In this document: piece by piece, positions 32,201-47,200 of the stretch
How positions within the stretch are numbered: the stretch's first letter is position 1
Layout of the letters: the number at the start of each line of letters is the position of its first letter
Origin: Gerris lacustris
Lineage: Eukaryota; Arthropoda; Insecta; Hemiptera; Gerridae
Length of the DNA: 64,000 bases
Reading direction: 5' to 3'
NCBI GenBank assembly: GCA_951217055.1
Contig: OX578278.1
Coordinates: 40,149,115-40,213,114, forward strand
Notes under the pieces: generated by a model
Seen by the model: only the letters and a program-made list of their open reading frames with translations
Databases searched by the model: none
Told to the model about the DNA's origin: nothing
Position numbers and translations under genes: made by a program

Positions 32201-35200
32201 ATATTTCATTGTCATAATATGGTAAACACATTATACTTTTTAACTCTGACAGCTTGGGGAAATCGAGAAAATAAATGGGAGGAGAGTGTATGAGAGCTTG
32301 AGATTTTGGCGGGTAATAGGTCGGGCAATGACCTATTACCCGCCAAAATCTATTGCTCTCATTCACTCTCCTCCTATTTATTTTCTCGATTTCCCCAAGC
32401 TGTCAGAGTTAAAAAGTATAATTTGTTTACTTTAGTTATTTAGACACAGGAATTCCTTATAAGTGGTAATTACGTGGTTTGAGTACGTAACCAATTACAT
32501 TTTTTGCCACATCATCTAATATTTTATGGTTGGTTATTTTTCCCACCTATGGGTGGGTAACCAAGTAAATAATCTTCTTAGCAAATCAGTTCTAAGTACC
32601 TTGTTAATACTTGGCATTTTTGTTCTTTTTTTAATATATTTTTTCCCCAATTTATTTACAGATTTATATTTTCATTTAATTGTTTCAATTTTTAAATTTT
32701 ATTCTTTAATTACTATTTTACAGCTTTTAAGTTTATTATTTTTGTTTCAGTTTGGTTATTGCCTTTATTCTGATTATTTTTTTGTTCAGTTTTATTTATG
32801 TGAGTAAATTTTTTTTATTTTTTATATTATTTCAGTTCTTTCTGTCATTTTTATTTATTTACTGTGCATTTTATTTAAAAATAGTCTTCCGATTAGTGGG
32901 GCACTTAGCTTTCTCAATTTAATGCTTTTATAACCCATTGTTCTCAAATTTATTTAATTTTTCCCCCTTTTGTGTAAATCTGTCAATTTTTTTTATATGG
33001 TTAAAAGTATCAATTTAGCAATATTTAATGTGTGCAGGGGGTTGAAATTAATCTGGGGCTATCTGCGGACTACTTTCGAAGATCCAATTTTCTTAAAAAT
33101 CAAATGAATACTTTTAATGATATAGGTGTAAATAAATGTATGTTTGTGCACATTTGGAAGACAAACAAATAATGGGCGCTGGCTTAAGGTTGTAACTTAA
33201 CTTTGGGACCAACAATGGGCTAATTATGACCTACCATCCTAATTTCATTAAAATCGGGTGTGTTAAGAGAGACAGACAGACACGGAATCAAAAATGTTCC
33301 AGCTATATGAAACGGATTTCTGTTTTTGAATTTAGAGAAACTTTCTCATACAAAGAAAAAGTATTGTGATGATGTGAAGGTTTTGATGGATTTACACATT
33401 TTGAGGTCCCCTGAGTCCAAAAAAGTGGTTTTTAAAAAATGTTTATAAGTTGTCTGTGCACACGCGTGGGGCCTAATCTACTGGGCCGATTTTAACGAAA
33501 TTTGGCAGAAAAATCATACCCTGAGGCGAAATTGAGAAATTAATTTTAGCTCCAAATCTGGGGGTGCTTGACATGAAAAATTGATAATGGTTCCGATGGT
33601 TTTGAATAAAAAATTCAAAAATGTAGTCCATTAAAATTAGGATCTAACGATATAAGCCGTTTTCCCGGGAAATCTAGTTCCTGAGAAATTTGGTTTATAT
33701 GCGGACAGAGAGAGGCCGGGTTCGATTCCCTGAAAGCCGAGGAGAAGTTATTTTTATGATAAATTTCGATGAAATGTCAAATGTACATACGAAAATACAA
33801 AACCTAATAAATGGAGACACTGGGCTAAGTAATTATAAACTAGTATATGAGAAAGTTTGTCTGAGTTGTCTCCGACTGATTTTTTCAGAATGATCACATA
33901 GCTTCCGTTACCTTCAGTAAGCTTAGAAGCAAAAAAATTTATTTACTCTAGAACGGCTAGAATTTTATTTGGCTTTTTCTATGTCTATAGTTTAAAATAA
34001 AGGGTCCAAAAGTAAATGAGACATTTCTTTACGTCAACTTTGATAGTAGTGCCTTGGGCGTAGACATTGTAGAAATGTCCTTTGACATTTTACCCTTATG
34101 ACCATAGACATTGTACCTTTATCTCCATGGACATAGACATTGTAGCTTTATAACCATGGACTTTTTCTTATTTATTAATACCAAATTAGTTGTTTCTTAT
34201 GAGATTGTGTGCAACTTATAATAGTTTTCTTTGTTTATTCTTGATTTTTATAATATGTCCTGTATTTTATATGTTGCCCTAATACTGTATTTGTATAAAT
34301 AATGCTTTTAATTGTTGTGGGCCTTTGTGTTTGGTAGAGGAGACAAGGTGTGGAGATAGTTTGTGCCGAGGTGGTGCGTTGGCACTAGATGGTAAAACAG
34401 GTGACACTCTATGGCAAGTTCAGACTCGGCACCATGTTTTATTTGTAGACTGTTCAGCCAGTATTAACCAGGACCCTACTTATGACTGCCTCCTCTCTGG
34501 CAAAGCAGGGGTAAACAACTATAGCTTTTATTCTTAATAATGATCAAAGTAGATTTTAAACAAAATTAAACTTCTCAATTTAAAGTAGTGTTAAAATTAA
34601 ATTAAATTCTGCTGAAAGATGGCTAAAAGTATTAAAATAATGCATTGTCATCGTGTTCTGAGCTATGCTAAAAGTTTCAAATGTCTAGCTATTCGGGAAG
34701 TTAGTTAGAAATCGATTGCCAGATTTGTACCGGACAAACAAACAAGAAAGCAAGCTAATAAAAACGTAGTAAAAAGGGCTCAACCTTGCAAAAGGTTGTA
34801 TAGTTCTAATTTTTTATTTGTTGTTAAGAACTAAGCCAATAGAAAGAAACCCAGTTTATAGCTTTGAAAGACCTGTACGAGCAGATGTATGCTGGAGTTT
34901 GAAAATGCCGAGCTATTTTTTTGCTTAACATCTCTATTCCTATATGCATTGGAGAGTAAAAGTATTTATCATCAATATTGTAGAGGATAAAATTTGCTAC
35001 AACTTTTGTATTTATAACTTTTTGTTCTTTTTCTGTTATTAAAACGTTGGGATGCAATTTAATATATTGGGCCATTTTTTACACTTCCTTCTTTTTTTGG
35101 GCGATTTCCTCTGACATTATAATTAGTTTACTGCATAATTATGCGCAGCAGTTGCTACACAGAAGGCACCGACTGCTAGTTAGAGATTATTGACTGTCAG

Positions 35201-38200
35201 GCACAGACATGTTGACGTTCACTTAAAGTGATTGAGGATGTGACAAGTGTGTAGCCATATATGTTTATCCCCATTCCCCTTGCCCTTGTAATGTGTAAAT
35301 GAACTGCCAATATTGGAACAACTATTGGCCTGGCCATGCGGGCTAGTATTTGATGTTGGCCAAAGTGTTGGCATTGGTTTCAACTGAATTGAAATGAGGG
35401 AGTTGGAAGTGTGTGACCTGACATTTTTATTACCCCCTGCGATGTGTGAAAGGAACACCAATGTTGGATCAAACTTAGGCCTGACTATATTGGCCTATGT
35501 GTAGGCCCGGGCTTATACTAAATAAATAATATGTGGTGCTACAGCTCATAATAGACTTAAGCCTACCACAGGGCTTATACAACTCTACATGTAATGGATG
35601 ACACAGTTGCTCCATCAGTTGTATAAACTGTATGTTTGGTTTCCCTAACCAGTAATTACACATAAGCTCTTCTTTTGTATACTACTCTTTTCTGGACAAC
35701 ATTGTCTCAATTTTACTTTGTTTTTAGTCCAGTCATTTTAAGTTTTCTGTTCCAAAAAAATCGGAGCTGCAATTTTTTTTTTTTTTTGATCGTTTCATTT
35801 TGACGTTTTGAAAAACATTTCCAAAATCGGCAACGAGATCGTGGTCGCGTTAATAGATATTCAAGGGCAAAGGTCAACAAATTTGGTTATTTGAGAATAG
35901 CTCACTTCCTATGGCTCGGACACCAATCTAGGTAATTATCAAAATTAAAGATCATAAAATTTCCCTCAAAAAAGGACTCATTCATTTTTTACGTACAATG
36001 GACGGTTTACAGAATATAAGGCGATGAAAGTCTAGTTCTAGTAGTCTAGAATCTCGCTTCCTATGGCTCGGAGACAACTAAGGTGATTATCAAAAACCAA
36101 GATTATTAAATTTCCCACAGAAAAGGTCTCACTCATATTTTACATGCAACAAACGGTTTAGCAAAAACCTAGCTTACTATAACTTTTGTAGTGTTGGTTT
36201 TTGCACGACTTTTTAAGTATTTTTGTGAATATCTCGCTTCCTCTGGCTCGGAGACCAATTGAGAATCAGATCAAAATTGAAGAATATAAAATTTCACACA
36301 TGAAACGTTATGTTCATTTTTTACGTACAACATAGCGTTTCAATGATAAATTGCTCCTAAATTTCCGCACAAGGCGTAAAAACGACCAATAACTATGGCT
36401 TTTCCCGGAGGGAGCTCCACAGTGGGAACCGTTATTCTATACCTACGAGTGACATTACAAGTTTGTTTGAAAATATTCTCCCAGTGCTTTAATATTATAC
36501 AAAGGTAAGCGTTATGATGACAATCGCAATGCAGTCCCTTCTTATAGAATAATGTTCTTAAAAAATTAATAAGTCTTTTTTTGTGGGAAATTTTATGATC
36601 TTCAATTTTGATAACCACCTAGATTGGTGTCTGAGCCCTAGGAAGGGAGCTATTTGCAAATAACCGAATTTGTTGACCTTTGCCCTTGAATATCTATTAA
36701 CGCGACCACGATCTCGTTGCTGATTTTGGATATGTTTTTCAGGACGTCAAAATGAAGTGATAAAAAAAAATTGTAGCTCCGATTTTTTTGGAACATAAGC
36801 CATATTTTTGACTAAAATGACTGGACTATTTGTTAAGCAAATGCATAGCTAAAATTATATTGTAAATGTTTAGATGTGGTATTGTAATTTTGGTGTTGTA
36901 GGTACTCGGAGTTGTGAATGGTAAGTCAGGCGAGATGGTGTGGGAGGTGTCTAAGTTGCAGGATACAAGCGATACTGTATCTAGTCAGGCACAGGTCTAC
37001 TCAGCTCAGTACATTTCTGATATGGATGGTGACGGGTGGTCTGACATACTGGCAGCCCTCACTTTCCACACCGCTAGTAAGTACAGCCTGCTTTCTCTCT
37101 AATAATTTAATAATGTGTTTTGTTATTAGATTTTTTTGTTAGTTTGTTTACAAATATGTAAACACTGGCTGTCAAACAGATTTGGGATAAATGCACGTGG
37201 TATTAATTTACACTTGTATATTGTTATGTGAAATCAATATTTCTCATGTTGATGACATACTTTTGTATCATTATTCTCGTGCTAGAGGCCAATTTTTGTA
37301 TCAAATAGAAGTAATGTATAAAGACATATCAGTGTTTGTCTGTATGATGTACTTTCATGTTAAATTTCTCCCAAAACTTTTGTGATAGTTGATATGTAGT
37401 AAGGTGATTTTAGCATTGGAGTTCTGCATTTAAATATATATATATATTTTTTTATATTCAAAATATTAATATTTAATAAAGTTTGAGAGAGTTTGGTTGG
37501 GACAACCTGCCACCCTCACCAAGAGTTCAGGAATTCATTTAATTAGTCTCCTAGAATTCACTATAACTCTTAGAATATATTTATCAGTTATTTTCAATTC
37601 TGCCAAGTTATTTTTAGATTAAGCCAGTATCAATGGCAAACCCTTCTTCGTCTTTAAAACCACTAGAAATAATTGATATGAATGTTTAATTGTTAAGGTA
37701 ACCTGTCCATTCTAAGTGGCCACAGTGGTGCAATGCTAGGTCAGGTGGTAACCCCAGCCAGACTACTCACTCTACCCCGAGTCATATCGTCACAAGATGA
37801 AACTCTTTATGTAGCGTTTGCTACAGGAACACAAGACACATCTGGATATCTCTTCACCATACCACTCTACAGCATAGTACACTCGGATCATTCCAAGGTA
37901 ACTAAATATAAACAATGGAAAGATCTTATTTAGATATTATGTATACTGCAATACCTATGCTGTTTTAAGAATAAATAACATTGTAAATATGTATGTTAAG
38001 GGTAATTTCATCATCTACTGTAACAATTTCATTAATGTTGCTTCTCAGTTTAATAGAATTTACCCTATTAAATTGGGTTCCTATTAAAATTTAATTTTAA
38101 AGCAAAAATATGAAATTTAAACACACAAATTTGCACTTCATGTTAAATTTCAAAACTTTAAGATAATGACCTGTGTAAACAGGCCTTTTCATGAGAAAGA

Positions 38201-41200
38201 TCAAAATCTAATATAAATGAACTTTTACACTGATCCTGACACAGATGTGAATCATGGGCCCTATTTTAATGAGAAGTGTGGCAGAAAGAACAATAAGAGG
38301 GGGAGAAATGTCACCACCAGAGCTAGTTTAGACTCTGAACCTGTTACAGCTTAAATTGAAAGGTATGACTCCGCTGGGTTGGCTTCAGTGTAATATATCT
38401 ACAATTAGCTTGAGAATACAACTAATTTTGTCATGTTGTCTGTTTAGGTGAAGAAAGTTTGGAGTGGAGAGGGTGGTGTGAGTTCCGATCTACTATTGAT
38501 AGATATGAATCAGGATCAGAGAGAGGATGTAGTGCTGACCTCTGGCGGGAATATCTTTGTACTTGATGGAAACAATTTTACTATTCTGTGGAACATGTCT
38601 TTTGGCTCCTCCGCACAGATTCTAGTGTAAGTATTCATGTAACACCAAAAATTGTGAGCTAATTTTTGTGTTAGAACTGGTGTTTATCACTATTCTTAAA
38701 TAATGTATAGGTTTTAAGGTTACTTCTAGCTCTTCAAATGATTGATTTTCCAAAGGTTTTGCTCATAGTACAGAGGCCATCTTTAGGACAGTAACTGTTG
38801 TTTAAACGATATAATGTGAACTAAATTTTAATTGGGGTCTGGCCCCAATTAAAATTAGGGGATTTAGTAAAAAAAAAAATTCAAATTAGGGGATTTAGTA
38901 AAAAAAAAATTCAAATTAGGGGATTTAGTAAAATCCCCTTACTTTTAAATTGTAAATCGTAGTTTAATATTACTTAGTAATACTAGTAAGTATTAAGTAA
39001 ACGTATTTAAAGAAGACATTGGTTAATATCAGTTGTAAGTTTATTTTTTGAAAATTATTTTATATATTTACATGTTACATAGCTTACCAAGAGTTCTCTC
39101 ACTAATTTTAAATTATGTTAATTTTTCAGAGGTCCGATTCCAGCTTATTTTGACAATGATAAAATCCCTGATTTGTTAATCACTAAACTTGTAGGACCAT
39201 CCTTCCCTACATTCTACTATTCAGAGGTAAATACTTATAATATTTTTATTATTTTTACTTTTAAGACACTTTAGGTTTTATGAGTTTGAAATAAATATTC
39301 TTGAATACTAAATAGTCCAGGCAAATTAGTAAAAAAAACAGCAAATGGAGGAAATAATTTATAAAGTTTTGAAACTTTGTGAAAACTCTTTTAAGGGGTG
39401 TAGTAGTAAGAAACAGTAAAGTTCCCCCCTCTTGAGGGGGCGCGTCCCCCCTCCTTAAAGTCCAAAATTTACTTTTTTTTTCACTTTTTACGCAAAACTG
39501 TTTATTTTTTGGAAAGAAGTGTTATTACCAAAATTATTCCTCACATAATTCTGCACAAAAAAGGTCCTATGCATGTTTGAAGTGGGACATACCGTTTTCG
39601 AGATATTGTAGTTGGATAGAGATAAAACGTATTTTTGCGAACCAAGATATCTAAAAAACAACACATCTGATTTTAATTAAAATGGGATGCTAGGTTATAC
39701 TTAGCCCATTGTTCATCCCATATAAGTTTCAACCTTCTGCGCCCATTATTTTATCCTCCACATGCGCACAAACATACATTTATTTAGACCTATATCTTCA
39801 AAAGAACTCAACTGATTATTATGAAATTTGGATGGTTTGTCAAAAGTAGCCCGCAGATAGCCTCACAATTATTTCAACCATCTGCGCTCTTTACATTTTC
39901 TAAATTGGTTCCCTTTCTGCCTGTCTGTTGATCAATTTTATGTGTGTCTGTTATGAATTGAAGTATAAATGTATCAAAATGTAAAGAGCGCAGACGGTTG
40001 AAATTATTGTGAGGCTATCTGCAGGCTACTTTCGACAAACCATCCAAATTTCATAATAATCAGTTGAGTACTTTTGAAGATATAGGTCTAAATAAATGTA
40101 TGTTTGTGCGCATGTGGAGGATAAAATAATGGGCGCAGAAGGTTGAAACTTATATGGGATCAACAACGGGCTAAGTATAACCTACCATTCCAATTTCATT
40201 AAAATCGGATGTGTTGTTTTTTAGATATCTTGGTTCGCAAAAATACGTTTTATCTCTATCCAACTACAATATCTCGAAAACGGTATGTCCCACTTCAAAC
40301 ATGCATAGGACCTTTTTTGCGCAGAATTATGTGAGGAATAATTTTGGTAATAACACTTCTTTCCAAAAAATAAACCGTTTTGCGTAAAAAGTGAAAAATA
40401 AGTAAATTTTGGACTTTAAGGAGGGGGAAGGGGGGGACGCGCCCTCTCAAGAGGGGAGAACTTTACTGTTTCTTACTACTACACCCCTTAAAAGTGTTTT
40501 CACAAAGTTTCAAAACTTTATAAATTATTTCCCCTATTATTCCTTATTTTCCTGGACTAAAAACAGAACAATAATATAAATTTTGATGAGAACAAGTACA
40601 GGGTCCGGCAGTGAAACGGGAAGATTGGAGATGTGTTCGAAACGAAGGACGCCATCTTACAAATATAGTTTTCAAAAAATGAACATTTTCATTTATCCTC
40701 ATTAATTTCCACTAATTTCGATTAAATTTGTGTAAAAAAGTTCAATAAATATTAATAATTAAGACTTTGAGAGTTTTTTTAAATATTCCCGTTTCACTGC
40801 CAGACCCTGTATAAGTGAAGAGTTTAGAAACATTCTATATAAAATAAAATTCTCTTTAGGTGAAGCAAAACATGATAATTGTTTTACCAAAATACTAGTC
40901 TACTAATTAAAAAATTTACCTTTAGAGATTTGAATGTGAATATTTATTATATTTCAGACGCAGGTGTTAAGTGGGAAGGATGGTAGTAAGTTGCTTGAGG
41001 ATAGTATCATAGGTTCAGGTGATATTACTGGAGAAGGCATTTCAGTAAGTTTTACCGGAACTGGTAATGACATGTATCTCTTCTGGCTTACTTCATGCCA
41101 CCAGGACGATAAGAATCAAACTAAACCTTTCTCATTTCCAGAAGGTAACTCTTGATCTTATTAATTTAAAAAAAAATAAGTTTACCTATTTCAAAGTAAT

Positions 41201-44200
41201 ATTAAAACATAATTTGAACATTTTAATTATCAAATAACTTCGTTTATCAACCACAAAGTACAAAGAACCCCAAGAAGACACCTCTCTACTGCTACCCGGC
41301 ATAAAATTTTATAATTTTTAAATTTGTCCCTGGTATAATATACTGAACCAAGAAGAAAAAGGTTTAATGCATATTATTTGTGCATAAATATGGGGCCTAA
41401 ACTTCTGAACTGCTTTTAATGAAATTAAGTAAATTTATTTTGACAGGCCATATCTTGCGGAATCGAAATATACATTTTATGGGGGAAATCCATGAATATA
41501 TGTGTCCCTTCTCAGTATTAGTTCCTCTGATTGTAATGAAAACATTTATTCAAGTTGTCCATTTAAAAAACAATGAAAATGTGTAATGCAAATAATAGTT
41601 GACCTGGGAATTATCTAGTTTCTTAATAATCTTAGGTACAAGATTGGCCACAAAGATTCAAGATATTGAGGACCACATTTCAAACTTGTGGTAAAAGAAA
41701 GGTTGTCTCTTATTAACCTTTTCTCTTTTCTTTAAATTGAGATTTATTATAATTATTAAGCTAGTACATGATTAGGTCCCTCAGTAGTGCACTGCTTTTA
41801 ATAACACCAGGAGTCCAGGTTTTCAACTAGGCTTATGTTCAATGTTCATTAAATGGACAGCCGCTGCCTCACACTAGAAGTGTTTTCTGTCCATCATGAA
41901 ACAATATAATTTGGCTGATTGAAGTTAACACTCTGACCTAGTGTAACCAATCAATACGATAGCTCGAGTTGCTATTAAATAATATGATAGCATTTTCCAT
42001 GAAGACAACTAATTTATTAATTTAGAGGTCTGTTTATTTAATTTAGGAGAAACTAGCTTTTATCATAATCTTCCTCACCGGATTCATCATCCGGGAGGAA
42101 AACTAATATTTCATGCTGCTAGATTAATGCCTTCTGATCTATTCCATAAAGAACTTTCTAAAAAGGACTTACCAAATAAATAAAAATAAATAATTGAAAT
42201 ATGTGTTTGTTGTGTTGTTAAGGTCTATCAGTAGAAATGCAGGCATCAGTAGACACATGTAGACTAAGATTTAACACTACACTGGAGAGTCGACTACTTT
42301 TACTAAGTGATCATATCCAGCCCCCAGGCTACCTACTGTACTCCTCGGGTATTAATAGCTTTTTATTTTTACCTTTTTTTAACTTAATAGTTTTTATTTT
42401 AACATTAGTCATTTCACGTGTGTTTGCTATAGTATGTCCGGGGTGCTTTTACTCCCAACAACATAGAGCACATTGGAGGTTCCTTAGATAAAATGTGGGT
42501 AGAGCCTTTGTATCAACCCAAGACTGGATTGATACAAGACAACCAAACCCTTCACACATCAGTGAAGTGTTGGTCAGTAAGCCATATCTCCGCCTCGATA
42601 TTTATCTAATAACCATTAGATTGACCTGCCATGGTTTAACAGGCCTGAAAATGGTTTAAATATTTTGAGAAATTCCCCACTTATTTAAACAATAATGGTC
42701 AACAGTGAATGAGGGAACCCCGGATTGGGAAACGAACGCAGATCTGTGTGGTCAGAGGTGGAGGTCGTCCATCCATCTGGTGACCACGCCCGATGCTGCT
42801 TAACCTGATTAATTGAGAGCCAACTATGAACTACCCAGGTCTGGCCTACCTTCAGGCTATAAGAGAGGAGATGCAAAAAAAATTATGCAAACAGAATTTT
42901 TAACATTTTATTTAGGGAGGGAACGTGACAAATTCCAGGAGTTGCAAACAATCTATGTATATGCTAAAACAGCTTTTAGAATCGTATGAAACACAATCCC
43001 CAGTCGGGTTGGAACAGCTTTTATCAATTAAGCATGCCCTTGACAATCCCGTGGACAGTTTCCAACTTGGTTGGAACCAACCTATAGTTAGGTGAAAGTC
43101 CAAATGAAATCAACTAGAATTTCTTCTTCATCTTTTAACTAGTTTTGAGTCTATTAAGAATGTACAGAAAATAAATCATAGCTCTAGCACCTGTAGAATT
43201 TGAGCTACAGTTTTTCGGCTCTCCTGTAAAATTTTGAAATGTACTCTTGTCCGTCTTTGATACTAAGCTCCTCAAATACAAATAATATTCATTTTCCAGG
43301 TAGCCTCTTTCTCTCAAAAATAAAAATAATAACTACCCTAAATTAAATTAGTAGAAGAGTGGGTGGTCTATGTTCAGATATAGTTATTTTTATTTATCAT
43401 ATCAGTAGTAGTGTAAAGAAACCGTCAGACTTCCAAATCCTTTAAAACTCTCTAAGATTTCCTATTATGAATCTAGGCACAGAAACCTTTGAATTTGAAA
43501 ATTTTAAATTTGCTATCTTTTAAATATTGAAGGTATTTGAGTGTGATTGTCGTAATTTATATTCTAGTGGTTAGGTTAGAAATAGAAGTTTTAGTTACAG
43601 AATTAAAGATTACAGTTTTTAGTTTTTCTCAGGGATCTAAGCATGTCTTTACCATTTAGCATGCATCTAAGCATACCAAAGATTTTATCCAATTTCTTTA
43701 CAGTATTTATTTTCTTTTTATCGCAGATTTAGTAAGAATTTTTTTTTAATATGTAGATGAAGTTTACATTTTTTGTACTATTTAGATAAGAGCTGGAGCG
43801 AAGAGCATCTCGTGGAGAGTCTTCCATCTCCTCTGCCTCAGCCAATGTCCCCACCCCAACAGGCAACCAGTCAGTCAGATAGCCGACCGCCTCCACCTCC
43901 TGAACTAGAAGCTGGTAAATATTTCTCTGTATCTTAAATCCATCTTGTTTTCTATCTCAAGAACCTAGACAGTTTAGGTTTGAAACAATACTTAAAGTCA
44001 ACAAAGTCGTGGATTATTACTTGCTTGATTAAAAGGTATATAAGTAGTGCAAACCTGTTAATAGAAAAGTACCTAAAGTCTATTCTATTTAAATTATATT
44101 AAGTAATTGATATCGATGTTCATTGATTTCAGTGGACGACAGAGCTTATGAACTGCAGGACTCTGTCGATGCTTGGGACTATCCTGACTCTCTCACAAGG

Positions 44201-47200
44201 TACCTCATCACTTTTTACTTTCTTATATGTGTAGTATATAAAGGAGAAAGTATTGCAATGGTGCAAAAATTTAATTTAGATGTTTTAAGGTCCATTGAGT
44301 CCTAAAGAGTGGTTTTTAATAAATTCAGTTAGTCGTTTGTTGATAGTTCAGACAGCTAGATCCTAAACTGCTGGGCTGGACTCTTTACTGAGCCTACATG
44401 AAGGCTCAGTAAAGAACTGTTTTTTAAAAATAACAATTTAATTTTTTTTACTATTATTAACATTAAATTTTTATAAATACAATAATATTTCATCAAAATT
44501 TTAATTAAAATATTCAAATTATTTAAATTAAACAGTACACAAAATTTGTATCGTACTTTTATCGTTATTATTTTTAATTTTCTTATTTGTCAGCCCCATT
44601 TAGTTTTTATATGCTAAGAATTGTTTTAGATTATAAATAAAAGCAACTTTTAATACTATATGCAGCTATTTGTTATTTATCCCAACTAGTAAATTTTCTG
44701 AGAGAGGGGAAAAGTTCTGGGTATCTGTAACCCAACCTCACCAGTTAAGTAACATAAAAAGCACCTCACCAGTTACGGGTTAATAATAATTAAATTAAAT
44801 TAGATATAATGGGATTTATTTCAATTTAGTATGTCTAAGAGAAAGTTTTATCTGAGTTTTTCTAACTGCCATTTCATGTAATTTTCGGGTTTCTTAAGTG
44901 TATGGTTAATCGGTTCCACTTCCTTTCTCTTTATTTGATTTCAATTAATTTCTTTAATTCTTATGTATAAAGTTTGTTATTTGAGATTAACTCTACCCAG
45001 TAATATTAAATATTCTTCTCAGGCCTGTATTTAATAAAAACCTGATCTGAAGCAGATGCGTTTGTATTAGGACTGGGGCTTTAGGATAGTTGTCTCGGAC
45101 TGATTTTTTTTTAAGTATGTGACTAAAGTAAATTTCATTTGAACTATACATTTTCAGATTAGCAGGAATGAAGAACGAAGTTCCTGAATATGACAACAGG
45201 CCTTATATAGCAGATCCAGTTCCTCTAGATTTCACTAATAAGATGGCAGAAACCTTAGAAAACATAGCTGAAGGAAATAAACTATCTGATCAGTTTGATA
45301 GTGAAGTGAAACCAGTGGAAGGTTATGATAACCTGCCTATCAGGAACAAGTTATCAGAACCTTATGATAACATGGGTGATGCAGGAGACTATGTTGCTGT
45401 TACAAGGAAGAAAAGAAGAGCCCAACACCATACAATACCTAGAACTTCCACCACTCGTAAGTTAAACAACTTTCTTTTTTTTGACAGTCAATCATTTACA
45501 CTAATTTTCTTCAGGATGGAATATTATATTATAAGAACTTACTATGCTAGATGGGTTGAAGTTGTACCACTGATATAAGCTCGTAGGTTTTATTTCTACA
45601 CCTTTGAGGTAAACTACACCATGTGTTAAATGTTTACAAATATTGACATTTTGCTGTTAACTTTTGATCTTTCCAGAGTTTAAGTTTAAATTTACCACCA
45701 ATAATATAATTCTGGCTAGAGGAAAAGGCCACCATGTGATATGTAATGTAAATACAGTAGAACATCCATTAACCGTCAGTCATGGGACCGTAGCCTTGAA
45801 GGATAATCTAAAAGATGTTTAAGCGCAAAACATTTTAGGGCAAAAAGTGACTTTTATTTTTGAATAGGGACACAAAACTTCGTTTAGTCAAGAGTGAAAA
45901 ATATATTGGCTCTTTCCAAGCACTTTTTGAGCTTAATTATTGTCAATTAGTATCTTCATGTTTATACGCTGGATGGGTTGGAGGTAATGGGGGAGCACAC
46001 AGAGTTGAATAAAGTGGGGTGCTCTCGGCAGGTATGGTCTGATGGTTAAGGAAGAAAGAAAGTGAATTGGGAGACATATTATAATCGTGGTTTTACTGTA
46101 TTTATAAAAATTTGACATGCAGTTTACCTGAGGTGCAGATTTTATTTTTTTGTTTTATTAATATTATTAAGTTGTAGCTTTCTTTCAATGACCCATGCTC
46201 CATTTTCAGTTTTATATAACACAATTTTTTGTTATAAAATCATTTATAATACATACTATTGTTGATTTGTTATAAAGAAATTGTTGGTTGTTTTAGCTGT
46301 GCTGGCTCCTGGTCTGTCAGGAGGTATTGACGTGGTGTTTGCAAGCCACTGGATATCCTCCCCTGATCTCGCCTCTACTGAGCGGTGTCTTCATAAGAAA
46401 ACTTCTAGGCAAGGTATGCTCATTTTAATTAATAATCTAAATTTTTTAAATATATTTTTTTCTTGATAAGTCTAGTTGTTACTGATAATTATCTTGTTCT
46501 AAATAAATATATATTTCTCAACATTACTGTTTTTTTTAATAGTCATCACTGAATCTGAAGGTATATTTTTTTTTGGAAAATACTTTCACCTCACTCAATT
46601 TATTATCTCTCTATTTAAAAAATTTAGGTTTCTTAATAACTATTTAATGTATTAAATAAAAGAACTTATGGGCGTGTAATTTAAATTTCTGTTAGATTGT
46701 AGAGTTGGAAGTTTGAGACCCTTTCCACTTAGTATTCAAGAATTTTAGAGTACTTGATTGAAGAAACCACCTCAAAAAGGTAGAGGTGGTGGCAATGAAA
46801 TCCATACTGAATGACAGTAAAGTAGATATATTTGTGCTTATGTTATTTAATTTTAAGCTTGACTATGTTAACTTGCCTAAGCACAGTCCAATTAACGATC
46901 AGACACCCGCCAATTATCACCTACCACTTAAAAACATTCACCAGCACTTGCTAGTGCCTTCTGTTAAACATTTTCCATAAAAAGTTTAAGTTTCTATATT
47001 CTGTTTTCTGTTGCTTCGAACCCACACTTAATTTGTTTTAGTTAATATAGCCTCAAAGATGCAATTTTTTTTATCTACTGTTATTATTTATTTATTTCTT
47101 TAATATCACAATCTCACAGTAATTTTATGTTCTGAAGTTATGTGATTATCAGAATATTACATGTCTCACCCCCCCCCCCTCCCCCTGAGATTTGAACTAT

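Noticed and set aside
35898..36340. Three spaced TCTCGCTTCCTATGGCTCGG units as a CRISPR-like array
   Set aside because: Only three diverged units, and the intervening sequence is itself repeated; they belong to the foldback interior of a eukaryotic intron.
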